Source of the DNA: Pelagomonas calceolata
Lineage: Eukaryota > Sar > Pelagophyceae > Pelagomonadales > Pelagomonadaceae
Length of the DNA: 64,000 bases
Assembly: GCA_918797485.1 (NCBI GenBank)
Contig: CAKKNE010000006.1
Span: forward strand, 496,001-560,000
Direction: 5' to 3'
Every line of letters starts with the position of its first letter. The stretch's first letter is position 1. Under the pieces are notes generated by a model. It had not been told where the DNA came from. It was given only the letters and a program-made list of their open reading frames with translations, and made no database searches. Position numbers and translations under genes: made by a program. This document shows positions 1 through 9,151 of the stretch, one piece after another.

Positions 1-445
1 CAGTGATTTGTGCATGCAGCACTGGCTGTGGCGAGGCTGTGGCGAGTGGTGGTGGCTGAGTTGAGAGGCTCCCTGGGTCGCAGCGGTGCGCCCTTGTGTC
101 GCAGCCGTGCGTACCACCTCCTGGCGTGCAGGGGAGAACCCTGTGGAATTCTAGAGCTGCGCTGACGGCGTGTCTTATGCAAACAAGCGAGTGGGCTGGC
201 CGAGTGCGCTAGCGTCCAGTAAGACACTAAGCAAGCGCTCAAGCAAGCTCAGCTCGCGCACGGAGCCGCTGCTGCGCCTGGCGACCTTTTGACAGCCGCA
301 TCGGTCACTCTACTTATCGCTCGCCAGCCTTGGTTGGAGACCGCGTATTTTAGGCCGCCCTAGTCACCGCGTACACTCAAAGCCGCCGGAGGCCGCAGAC
401 GCGCCGACAGCGCAACCGCGCGCACCCAGCAGCAAAGCAGGAACG
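1..445. other. Upstream region of the CDK-like kinase
   Basis: No convincing gene is seen here. The stretch is GC-rich with a few alternating CT/GC runs and presumably holds the promoter and 5' UTR of the kinase beginning at 446. No TATA box or initiator can be supported with confidence. Confidence 0.4.
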
Positions 446-1510
446 ATGCGCCCCCTGAAAGACCGCGGCCGGCCCTGGACGCTCCGCGACGTCGGTAGCA
501 CATATGACTACGAAAAGACCGTCGGCGAAGGTGTTTATGGGGAAGTCTTCCAAGCGACGGAAAAGCTCACGAAGGACGCGCGAGCTTTGAAACGCGTCAA
601 GACGGACAACGCCACGGAGCGCGAAGGCTTCCCCATCACCGCTTTGCGCGAGGCGAACGTCCTCAAAAGGCTAGCTCATGAGAACGTCGTCACGTTGCAT
701 GAAGTGCTCACGGACGGCGACGGTGGAGTTATAAGCTCGTTCGAGTTCTGCGCCCATGATCTGGCTGGACTCATTGAATCCCCAAAGATGAATCTGCTGA
801 TCAAGCGGCCGGCTCGAGTTCGCAGCTTAGCGAGGCAGCTCTTCGCGGGGATCGATCACGCCCACGCGCATGGCGTGTTGCACAGAGACATAAAAGCGGC
901 GAACTTACTGGTCACAAAAGATGGTGTACTTAAGATAGCTGATTGGGGCCTCGCGAGGACCTATGAAAGTGACTCAAAATTGACGAATCGCGTCGCGACG
1001 CTCTGGTACCGGGCGCCCGAGCTGTTGCTGGGGGCGACGCGCTGTAGTGATGGCTACGGGCCCGCGCTGGATGCCTGGTCCTGCGGATGTCTCGTCGCGG
1101 AGTTATTGAGAGGAGCACCAATTCTACCAGGGAATACTGAGATCGAGCAGGTGGACCTCATCTTTGCGCTCTGTGGGTCTCCCACCACCGACACGTGGCC
1201 GGGCGGCCCGAATTTACCGCTCTGGGATACCTTCTGTAATGTAGATGAGGATGATTCGTCTGTCAAAGAAAGAACGCTGCGGGAGCGCTTCTCGGCGTTC
1301 GATGCGGAAGCGCTGGATTTGGTCGATGCCATCCTCCAATGTGATCCGTCTTCTCGACTATCGGCGTCGGACGCGCTGCAGCGGCCCTACTGTCGGGACG
1401 CGCCCCGCCCTTCTGAGCTCGAGCCTTTGGACGGCGAGTCTTCCTTAGAACTCGAGGTGCGGAAGCGTCGGCGCGAAAAGAAAGGTAGTGGCGAGGCGCG
1501 TAAGTCATAG
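446..1510 (+). CDS. CDK9-like cyclin-dependent protein kinase
   Basis: A 354-aa single-domain Ser/Thr kinase in one exon. The glycine loop GEGVYGEV is at residues 27-34, the ATP-binding Lys at about 49, and the cyclin-binding helix reads PITALRE at 63-69, the form after which CDK9 was first named. The catalytic HRD is at 146-148 and the activation segment VATLWYRAPE holds the expected T-loop threonine at about 185. By family, it should pair with a cyclin and phosphorylate transcription or splicing targets such as the RNA polymerase II C-terminal domain. The Mg-binding DFG motif reads DWG (166-168). The basic tail (residues 335-354) resembles a nuclear localisation signal. CDK9 versus CDK12/13 or a related transcriptional CDK cannot be settled by eye. 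It converges on the RING gene with a 55-bp gap. Confidence 0.9.
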   Translation: MRPLKDRGRPWTLRDVGSTYDYEKTVGEGVYGEVFQATEKLTKDARALKRVKTDNATEREGFPITALREANVLKRLAHENVVTLHEVLTDGDGGVISSFEFCAHDLAGLIESPKMNLLIKRPARVRSLARQLFAGIDHAHAHGVLHRDIKAANLLVTKDGVLKIADWGLARTYESDSKLTNRVATLWYRAPELLLGATRCSDGYGPALDAWSCGCLVAELLRGAPILPGNTEIEQVDLIFALCGSPTTDTWPGGPNLPLWDTFCNVDEDDSSVKERTLRERFSAFDAEALDLVDAILQCDPSSRLSASDALQRPYCRDAPRPSELEPLDGESSLELEVRKRRREKKGSGEARKS

Positions 1511-1536
1511 TTCAGTTTTACACAGTTCGCGAACGT

Positions 1537-1552
1537 CCACGCCATCGAGCAG
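1537..1552. repeat. Partial introner core in the 3' intergenic gap
   Basis: The 16-bp string CCACGCCATCGAGCAG matches one arm of the palindromic core found inside introns at 4240 and 22743. It lies between the convergent stops of the kinase and the RING gene. No partner arm or flanking duplication is evident, so it is a fragment, or part of a 3' UTR intron whose ends cannot be seen. Confidence 0.6.
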
Positions 1553-1565
1553 AGGGAAAGGGGAG

Positions 1566-2114
1566 TCACAGCTGGGCGTTGCAGAGCGGGCACGTCGGCC
1601 GCTTGCCCCTGCCCGCGCTCAACAACGCCCACCGGTCGATGCACTCGACGTGGAAGCAGTGGCCGCACCTCGGTAAGACGCGGTAGACGTCGTCGCTCTC
1701 CCAGGTCTCGCTGCAGATCGCGCAGCAATCAAAACGGTCCGCGAACGCTTTTTCCAGATCTCGGCGCTCGAGGCACGCGCGGGCCTTCGAGCCGAGGCGC
1801 CGTCTCAACTCGGCGACCGACAGGTGGCGCGGCTCTTTGTAAATTTCCGTGCGCATCTTGCGCACGCGCTCGACCGCTTGCGCGAAGGCTCTCTCATCTC
1901 TAGGTGGTGGCCGCGGCGGCGGCGCCGTCGCCGCGGTCCTCAAGGACTCGAGGATGGTTGGTGCGGCGACGGCCGCTATGACGAGGCCGCACGTGAGCAA
2001 CGGTACCAAATGCTCGGGCGCGCCTCTTTGTAAGAGCATGAGGCCCGCGCTCACGGCGACGGAGACGAGCGCGCCCTGGGCGCCGTTGCCGCCGGCGTAG
2101 AAGAAGAAGACCAT
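1566..2114 (-). CDS. RING-H2 membrane protein, probable E3 ubiquitin ligase
   Basis: A 182-aa protein. The N-terminal ~60 residues hold two hydrophobic stretches (about 10-28 and 37-55), suggesting one or two membrane segments, followed by a proline-rich linker. The C-terminus carries a complete RING-H2: CAIC, then CGHCFHVEC, then CPLC near the end. All eight zinc ligands are visible, and the tryptophan after the H2 pair (DRW) is typical of E2-binding RINGs. By family it should pass ubiquitin from an E2 to membrane-proximal substrates. The substrate is unknown. The ATG at 2114 is the first in frame. Confidence 0.85.
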   Translation of the reverse strand: MVFFFYAGGNGAQGALVSVAVSAGLMLLQRGAPEHLVPLLTCGLVIAAVAAPTILESLRTAATAPPPRPPPRDERAFAQAVERVRKMRTEIYKEPRHLSVAELRRRLGSKARACLERRDLEKAFADRFDCCAICSETWESDDVYRVLPRCGHCFHVECIDRWALLSAGRGKRPTCPLCNAQL

Positions 2115-2617
2115 CGGCGCGACTCGTCCTCGCGACGACCGTCCGGAGAGGCGCCACGCCCGGCGTTACCGTGCGCAGTTGTCGCCAGACGCTGCGGCCG
2201 TCGCCCTCGTCGACGATGAGACGCGTTTTCGGCGCGCGGGCGGCTGTTGGCTGGGCCGCTCTCCTTGGCACTATGTTCTCACAGCCGTGCGGGCGAACTC
2301 GCGGCCCTTGTAGAGCCTCTGACACTCTTTTGTGGTTGTCACGAGCTCGTGAGAGGTCTCTGCTGGTGCGTTGGCGCTTAGCAGCTCCAGAGCATTTTGC
2401 TGCAGGCAGAGCTGCCTGCTGGGCGACATCGCATTTACGGCTCTTAACAACCGCACTGCTCTATTATCGCTCGACCTGTGCCGTGCATCAACACCAGGGA
2501 ACCGCCGCGCAACTCTGCAACGGAAAGCAGAGCACTCGCGCGCGCCGCAGCCGCACAAAAGCAGCACTTGGGACCAGCACCTAAATCGCGCCGCCGACGC
2601 GCCTCACAAAGACAGCG
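2115..2617. other. Divergent intergenic region
   Basis: About 500 bp between the start of the RING gene (minus) and the start of the helicase (plus), so it likely serves as a shared promoter. Open frames here are unsupported by codon pattern or domain content. No RNA gene was recognised. Confidence 0.4.
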
Positions 2618-5066
2618 ATGGGCAAGAAGACCGGCGGCTTCCAGGCCTTGGGCCTAGATGCGCAGCTCCTCAAGGGCGTCCTCGGCATGTATTCGCAACC
2701 GACGCCCGTGCAGCGCGCCGTCCTGCCCGCGGCTCTGGAAGGCCGCGACGTCGCCTGCATGGCACGAACCGGAGCCGGCAAGACCGCGGCCTTCTTGATA
2801 CCGCTACTGCAGCACGTGACGCGATCGAGGCGGAAGGACGAGCCCCCCTCCGCGACTGTCCTGTCGCCGACGCGCGAGCTCGCCCTGCAGACGTACAAGT
2901 TCAGTACAAAAATGGCCAAGTTCTGCGTCGGCGTTGACGGCGAACGCTTCTCCCAAACACCGTTGGTCGGTGGTGAAAGCATCGAGGGCCAGTTCAACGC
3001 CCTGGCGAAGCGACCGGCAGTCCTCCACGCGACGCCGGGCCGACTCGCGCACTTGCTCGAAGAAGCGCCGGCTTCTCTCATCACGCTATCAGCATGTAGA
3101 CTGGCGGTCTTCGACGAGGCGGATCGGCTGTTCGAGATGGGCTTTGCGTTACAACTCCAACAGTTGTTGCGGGCGATGGCTCCATCTAGACAAACTTTAC
3201 TATTTAGTGCCACGATGCCGCGGGCCCTGGCGCAGTTCGCGCGCGCTGGTTTAAAAGATGACGTCGCTCTCATTCGATTAGAACAGGAGACGAAGCTGTC
3301 CGACACGCTGCGAGTGGCCTTCTTCCTGACGAGACCTAGAGATAAAGTGGCCGCATTCTGCGCTTGTCTGAAGTTAGTGGTACCCGACCCGTCGAAACTG
3401 ACCATCGTCTTTGTCGCAACTCGCCACCATGCGGAACTTTTATTAGCTTTATGCAGGGTGGTGTTTCCCGAGAGAAAAGCCCATGCTATATATGGTACTT
3501 TGGACCAGCAAGCTCGCACGGACCACCTCAAGGCCTTCCGCAAGGGCGACGCGCCGTTACTCATTGTCACTGATGTTGCTGCAAGGGGTCTAGACGTCCC
3601 GCTCGTCGATGCAGTCATAAATTACGACGCGCCCGCGGCCGCGCGACTCTTCGTCCATCGGTGCGGGCGGGCCGCGCGGCAGGGGCGGCCGGGCTTGGCC
3701 GCTACGCTCGTGGAGCCCGACGAGCTGCCGTACGTCGTGGACTTGCACCGGTTTTTGGATCGGGAGCCCTCGGACGACTCCGAACCGTATTCGGTCAAGG
3801 AGTGGACTCCCCAACAGGTGCACTACGGCCAGATTCCGCGGGAAGTACTAGATGCAGAATTATCAGTACTGGAGAACGCTAGAAAGGACGACTCGTCGCT
3901 ACCAGCGCTCGAGAAAGTGGCTTCGAACGCCAGTCAACAGTACAAGCGGTCTAGGCCCTCGGCGTCGAAGAAGGCCGCGCAGGGTGCCAAATTGCTACGA
4001 ACGTCCGAACCGCACCCGTTGTTCAATACCGGCAGCTCAGACGCTTTACGGAGGGCCATTTCCGGCTACCGGCCGCCCCAGTCCATCCTCGAGCTCAAGT
4101 CCAAAGATGAGTCGCTGGGTGCCGCTGCCAAGGACTTCCGCGCGAAGATCGACCGGAAAAAGGCCCTCGAGGAGCGGCGCTTGCCAGTGCATAAATCAAA
4201 TTGTCGCGGCGCGTCTCCGCCACTGCTGAATCATGATCTCCACGCCATCGACGCGACGCCTGCTCGATGGCGTGGCAATGGGAGTCTCAAACCACTCGAT
4301 TCGGTCAGCACCCGGACTCACTGGTTGATTTATGCGCAGGCGTTTGCAAGCCGCCGAGGCCGCCGCCGAGGCCGCCGCCGCCGACGACGACGACGACGAC
4401 GAGGAGGCCGCGCCCGCACCACCGCCGCCCCCGCCACCCGTGGAGCGCAAGCGTCGATTATCAAAGGCCGAACGGCGCGCGCTCAAGACCGGCCAGGCAC
4501 CGCGCGTAGTGCCAAAGAAAGCCAGTACGTCCTTCAAAGATTCCACATATATACAATATGGAGACGCGCGCCAGGAGGAGCTGGATCATTTACTGAATGA
4601 CGCGAGGAGGGACGACAGTGCCGCGGGCGCGGGATTGCAGATGCTGGAAGAGGCGTTGCTCGATGTGGCGCCCGACGAGGCCTTAGATATGTTGAAAAGG
4701 AAGTCCATGCACAAGTGGGACGCGCGCAAAAAAAAATATGTGCAGCAGAGCGTCTCGGAAATCATCGACACGCGCGGCAAGAAGCAGAAAAACGAGTCCG
4801 GCCAGGACGTGAAGAAGGGCGCGACGCGGGGCGAGCTCTACCGGAAGTGGCGCGAGCGCAAAGGTGCTGACGGGGAGAAGGTCGACTACCGCGGGGCCAA
4901 GGGTTCTCGCGGCAAGGCGAAGAAGAAGGCTCCCTCTACTGCAAGGCCGGTGAAGGATGAAGTGAGAAATGCGGCGCAGATCGCCAAGCAACGTAGGGAG
5001 AAGCGCGACCTGGCGCTGAAAAATTTACCGAAAGCTAAACGGCGCGCCCTGACGCATAAGAAGTAG
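2618..5066 (+). CDS. DDX54: DEAD-box RNA helicase, DDX54/Dbp10 family, one intron
   Basis: An ATP-dependent RNA helicase for nucleolar large-subunit ribosome assembly. The N-terminal core has every DEAD-box motif: ARTGAGKT (49-56), PTRELA, TPGR, DEAD, SAT, ARGLD and HRCGRAAR. The C-terminal half, in a different frame, carries the Dbp10-type tail (STYIQYGDARQEELDHL followed by basic runs, ending near RRALTHKK). The two frames must be joined across an intron carrying a mobile core. The preferred model is exons 2618-4212 and 4340-5066 (GT-AG, phase 2, 773 aa), which uses the acceptor shared with the intron at 22711. The alternative 4187-4358 also keeps frame (758 aa). The first bases of exon 2 encode an Ala/Asp-rich stretch. 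It converges on ribosomal eS26. Confidence 0.9.
4187..4338 (+). mobile_element. Introner in DDX54 with terminal inverted repeats, core palindrome and target duplication
   Basis: This 152-bp insert lies between near-duplicate flanks: 4176-4186 GGCGCTTGCCA and 4339-4349 GGCGTTTGCAA (9 of 11 match). Its ends are inverted repeats: TGCATAAATCAA at 4188-4199, and TTGATTTATGCGCA at 4325-4338. Near the middle, 4240-4275 is a palindrome with 12-bp perfect arms (CCACGCCATCGA and TCGATGGCGTGG). The spliced intron is inferred as 4213-4339, whose AG combines the element's terminal A with the first G of the 3' target copy. The 35-bp stretch 4242-4276 is identical, as reverse complement, to 22743-22777 in another gene's intron. 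Confidence 0.85.
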
Positions 5067-5136
5067 TGTTTGTTATCCAGACGCCACCGCCGCGATCGAA
5101 GAGAGATAGACTAGTATTTTTTTACAGCCGCTACAT

Positions 5137-5448
5137 CTAGCGGCGGAAGCGCGGCGGCGGGTCGCGGTTGCGCCGGTCCGTGCGCGACCGGGAGCGCACG
5201 ATGCGCTGGTGGACGGCGGCCTCGATGCAGTAGTACTGCTTGATGTAGATTTTGGGTAAGGCGTACGTCTCGAAGGCGGACGCGTCGCGGATGTCGCGCA
5301 TGGAGGAGGCGTCGACGATGTTGCGGACAATAAAGCGCTTGATGGCCTTGTCCTTGGGGATGGCCTTGCCCGTCGACGCGCAGCGCACGCGGTTGACGTG
5401 GCCGCGGCCTTTTTTGTTGCGGCCGTGCGACCGGCGCTTGACGGTCAT
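5137..5448 (-). CDS. RPS26: 40S ribosomal protein eS26
   Basis: A 103-aa protein aligned end to end with eS26: [37 protein letters not shown] and the C-terminal [11 protein letters not shown] are all recognisable. It is a small-subunit protein near the mRNA exit channel that binds 18S rRNA's 3' end. The usual zinc site is two CxxC pairs. Here residues 23-26 read CAST and 74-77 read CIEA, so only the first Cys of each pair remains. The C-terminal extension of animal and plant eS26 is absent. A probable 5' UTR intron acceptor (CTACAACACAG) ends at 5469, just upstream of the ATG at 5448, and an introner arm lies a few bases further up. Confidence 0.95.
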   Translation of the reverse strand: MTVKRRSHGRNKKGRGHVNRVRCASTGKAIPKDKAIKRFIVRNIVDASSMRDIRDASAFETYALPKIYIKQYYCIEAAVHQRIVRSRSRTDRRNRDPPPRFRR

Positions 5449-6206
5449 GTTTTTTTGTTGTTGACGACCTGTGTTGTAGTAGGGTGAGCGTCGATGGCGT
5501 CGCCGGCTGACGATGGTGTGTGGGCGTCGTGCTGCGACCGGCGCGGCGTCTCGCTCTGTCGAGCGGCCGCCGGTGCGGCGCCTCGCTCGATCGCGCGGCG
5601 CGGCCTCGCTGGCGCGCGAGCGTGCCGCAGCTGCCGGCCGCGGCGGCTCGCAAGCTACTGTTGGGTGCCACGGCGCGGCGCCGGGCGTCCCGCGAGCGCT
5701 TTTGAGCCGCCGGCGGCTGCTCGCTGCACAGGTCCCACAGGGATCGCTGCTCGCCGAGATTTTGCAACCAGCCTCGCTGCGGCACAGATGGAGACCTCGT
5801 AGCTTCCTTTTGTAGCGTGGACGCGTGAACGGACGCAGCGGCGGACGTGTAAAGCCTATTCGCTTTTAATTGAGCCGGCGATGGCCACTAAAAACGCTAA
5901 AAATCCGCTCGTCGAAACGGGGCAGTAACGTATTGCTCCATGCCTGCAAGGATGGCTCGCGACGCATGGACGAAAAATTCGAGGCTCTGATCGGCCGGTT
6001 TGCCACAGCGTGCCGGCGCTGGCATTGGGCAGCCGCGTGCGCCGAAGCGGTGGTGAAGTAGGGCCGCTGGGACGCCGGCGACGCGGCACGGCCACGGTTG
6101 CGCCCGCGCCGCGACTCCTGCGGCAGCGAGACCGCTTGGACCACTGCCCAAGCAAGCACCCTGCCCAAGCACCCAACGACAAGCCGCCGACGCACGGCTA
6201 AGAAGG
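5449..6206. other. Divergent promoter region with introner arm
   Basis: This 758-bp gap separates eS26 (minus) from the WD40 gene (plus). At 5489-5503 the string GCGTCGATGGCGTCG matches the introner core arm, and on the minus strand it sits about 20 bp upstream of a good acceptor at 5469. This suggests a 5' UTR introner in eS26. Nothing else could be supported. Confidence 0.5.
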
Positions 6207-8963
6207 ATGGCCGAGAACGCCTTCGCCCTCACGGCGGACGGTATCGAATTGAACGAATTTGGGAAATTAGATAAGGAGGACTGGGACTGGGGCCACCTGC
6301 AGCCCGGGCAATTTCGGTTCTGCTTTCTGCCGAGAACTCCACTCAGACGACCAGGGGACGGCGACGAGTCGAGCGACGTCTCCTCAGTATCGAGTGACGG
6401 CATGATGGACCAGATGGCCCACATCGCCGAGGAGGGCCTGCACGCGGCCGGTGCGGCCATGGGTGCGGCCGCGGGCGTCGTCGGCCATGCTGCTTACGAC
6501 GCCTCGGCCAAGGTCGGCCGGGCCATGGCCAACGACCTCTTCGGCGACGATGCTGATCAAGTAGTACATAATGTGGAAGTAGCGATCGAGGACGCGGAGC
6601 GCTACGCTGCCGAAAAGATGGACGAAGCTGCGCAAGCGCTGCATGCGGCCGAGGAGAAGGCTTCGGCCGTGTTGCACGCGGGCGAGGACCTCGCGAAGAA
6701 AGTGGGTGGTGAAGCGCTACATGCTGTGGGAGACGTCGGCGGCAAGGCGCTGCACCTGGCCGACGACGCCGCACAGGCGGTCGGTGCCGAGGTGATGAAG
6801 GATCTGGGGAAAGTTGGGGATGTCGTCGGTGGTCTCGGCACGGGCATGTTCAACAAGGCGAAAGGCTTGGTGGGCGTCGCGGGAAACGAGGAGCTCAAGC
6901 ACGCCACGGACGAGGACCTCGCGAAATCCAAGGCCCAGGCGGGTCTGCAACACGCTACTGAGGCAGACGACGACTCGATCTCCACCAAAATGACTGAAGA
7001 GGGCGTCGCCGAGGCCAAGGACGAAGAACCAGAGAAGAAGAAGAAGCGCCGGTCCTGGTTCGGGTCTCGAGGGTCGCGGCCGTCGACGTCCGAGTCGCGA
7101 CCGGGCACCGGCGACAAGCCCAAACGGCGAAGTTTCCTCTCCCGTTTTTCCAGAGGGAGTCGCGCGTCGACGCCCGGCGAAGGCGACGAGAGGCCTCGGA
7201 GTCGGGACGACGACGACACGCACACCTATACCGAAACGATTGATGATACCGCCTTCGACGAGACGACGTTGGACACCGAGGTCAGTGACTCAGCGTGATT
7301 TCCAGCCTTTTCCAACTTCAACTTCGCGTCGATGGCGTCAACGCGGTGCCACACCGCCGTGACGCCATCTTCATGATCATCAGAGAGTCTACGCGTCGCG
7401 TGCGGGAGCCGCGGCCGTGTCGCGACGCTGTCGTTCGACACAGGCCTACGAGCTGCGCGAGCGCGACCGGAAGCGGGCGAAAAAGGCCATAAAAGACGCT
7501 CGGGAGTGGCTCAAGGACCCGACGCCGCTCTGGGCGCGGACGACGAACTGGCGGTTTGATATCTGTGTGGGAATCACGCCACGCCGTCGACGCGGTGCGT
7601 CGAGTCGCGATCTCGCCCGAAATGCGCTCAAATCGAAAATGAGACCACCCACGGCCTCGTCTGACGGAGGCGAGTCGCGTCGATGGCGTAGGACGCCACA
7701 GTCACCGGTCGATGTCCACGCAGGTTGATGCTCAAGGGGCCCCTCAAGGAACCGCTCGCGCTGCCGACGAAGGACGCGGCGAACGAACCTATAGTGTATC
7801 CGAAGCCTATTGAAGAATTTGAGGGTATCCGATCACTCATCGAGAATGTGGTAGCGTTCCTGAACCCTCGGTCGATCGGCCGAGCGGTCCGACTCGGGAG
7901 GCGATGGGCGGAAGTGGGTTATGACGAGCCGCTCTACTACTGTTTAGTACAAGTCGGCCAACCGAGTGTGACGATCTACGCGTTTCAAGCTCGAGTTGAT
8001 GCGGTGGTCCACACGGGCGAGGCGATCCTCGCGAGCGGCGACAAGGGCGTGAGTGCGTTCCACGTCGACACGGGCGAGTTTTTAGGGAAGACGTCGATCC
8101 GAGATACCTCCGCAATACCTACCTTGTTTATTACGGGCCACTCGCTCTGGACTTGTAGTCGCAACGGGGCCATCCGGGAATGGAGTTTACCACATGACGT
8201 GCGCAATATTGAATTCAGAGCGCAAATGTGGGAGCACAACGCCGAGGTCAACGACCTGACCTGGACGCGGAACAACCCGATGTTTGGGGGTTCGGCCACG
8301 GAGCATCCGCGGCTCGTGTCGTGTTCCGACGACCGCTCGGTAAGGGTCTGGGACCCCGACACGCACTGTTCCACGGCGGTGCTGAATCCCTTTTCTCACC
8401 GAAGTGCGACGATGCGGTCCGTGTACGTCTCGCAGGAGCATCTTTATGTTGGGGGTTCCGATGGCACGGTTTATGTGTACTCCGTGGACGGCTCGACGCG
8501 ATCCCTACGGAACAGGGAGAAGAAAAGAGTGGGATTGGAGCTCATCTACCCCCTGGAGACGGAGCTGAAGTCCGGGGACGACGTCGTCGGTGCGATGGCG
8601 ATCGCTCATGAGAGGACTGACATGTCTCGGTTGTTCGTGACGTCCTGGTCCGGTACGGTATATGTCTGGAAAATTCCGAAAGAGGATCTGGACTATGTGT
8701 TGATCCATGAGATCCGGCACCATACTCGTAGAATCAACGACGTGTTGATAACGCGGGCGCACTTCCTGACCTGTTCCGATGACGGTACGATACGGTATTA
8801 TGGACTGTGTCACGGTGACCAGTACGAGAAGGCCTTGGAGAGGGTTGTTGATTGCGGGTCTCGGGTCAAATGTATTCATGTGACGCCAGGCGACCCGGGA
8901 GTGGTCGTGGCCGGTTTAGCTGATGGACGGGTCCTGGTCTACGAGCTGGGGAACATCATGTAA
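6207..8963 (+). CDS. WD40 protein with amphipathic helical N-terminus and F-box-like segment, two introns
   Basis: About 822 aa. Residues ~65-240 form Ala-rich amphipathic helices with 11-residue periodicity (AEEKASAVLHAGEDLAKK), resembling apolipoprotein, LEA or perilipin helices. A Ser/Arg/Asp-rich linker follows. After the introns come an F-box-like stretch (NVVAFLNPRSIGRAVRLGRR) and a WD40 propeller with repeats such as VSCSDDRSVRVWDPD and LFVTSWSGTVYVWKI. Intron 1 is 7281-7443 (GT-AG, phase 0, firm). Intron 2 is either 7567-7691 or 7599-7723; both are 125 bp and keep frame. It may be a lipid- or membrane-associated ubiquitin adaptor, but that is only inference. The stop at 8961 overlaps a strong splice donor (GTAAGT at 8960), so a different C-terminus is possible. 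Confidence 0.75.
7281..7443 (+). mobile_element. Introner (intron 1 of the WD40 gene)
   Basis: A 163-bp GT-AG phase-0 intron (GAG|GTCAGTGACT ... TTCGACACAG|GCC). It contains a perfect 10-bp inverted repeat, GATGGCGTCA at 7331-7340 and TGACGCCATC at 7360-7369. The 18-bp segment 7371-7388, TCATGATCATCAGAGAGT, is identical to a segment of the intron at 24031-24124 in another gene. The sequence after the donor also resembles that intron's start. Confidence 0.85.
7567..7723 (+). mobile_element. Introner (intron 2 of the WD40 gene)
   Basis: Inverted core arms lie at 7579-7594 (CCACGCCGTCGACGCG) and 7676-7692 (CGCGTCGATGGCGTAGG), separated by about 80 bp. The segment ends in GATGTCCACGCAG (7711-7723), the same 13 bases that end the introner in the glycosyltransferase gene (12424-12436). 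Splice sites are ambiguous: 7567-7691 (phase 0) and 7599-7723 (phase 2) both keep the frame. Confidence 0.7.
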
Positions 8964-9115
8964 GTTACTTTGTTTGTTCGATGGCGTGGGGGGGGTGGCA
9001 AGTCGTCGTGGCGACGGCGTGCTTGCAGCCACGCGCCGCGGTTCCAAGTCCGTGCGGCGGGCACGCCTCGGCGGCATACTCAAGTCTCACGCCATCGAGC
9101 AGACTCGGACGCCAG
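8960..9115 (+). mobile_element. Probable introner overlapping the stop codon or 3' UTR of the WD40 gene
   Basis: A consensus donor GTAAGT begins at the last base of the final ATG codon. Core arms occur at 8978-8990 (TCGATGGCGTGGG) and 9088-9102 (CACGCCATCGAGCAG) in inverted orientation. Acceptor-like AGs end at 9102 and 9115. With the latter, the protein would end a few codons later at a TAG near 9127. Whether it is spliced cannot be decided from sequence. Confidence 0.5.
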
Positions 9116-9151
9116 AAAATGCAAGTAGATATATCCCACTTACTCGTGCAA

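Noticed and set aside
4187-4339. Intron using GT at 4187 and AG at 4339
   Set aside because: Frame does not continue into the Dbp10 tail. 4213-4339 or 4187-4358 do.
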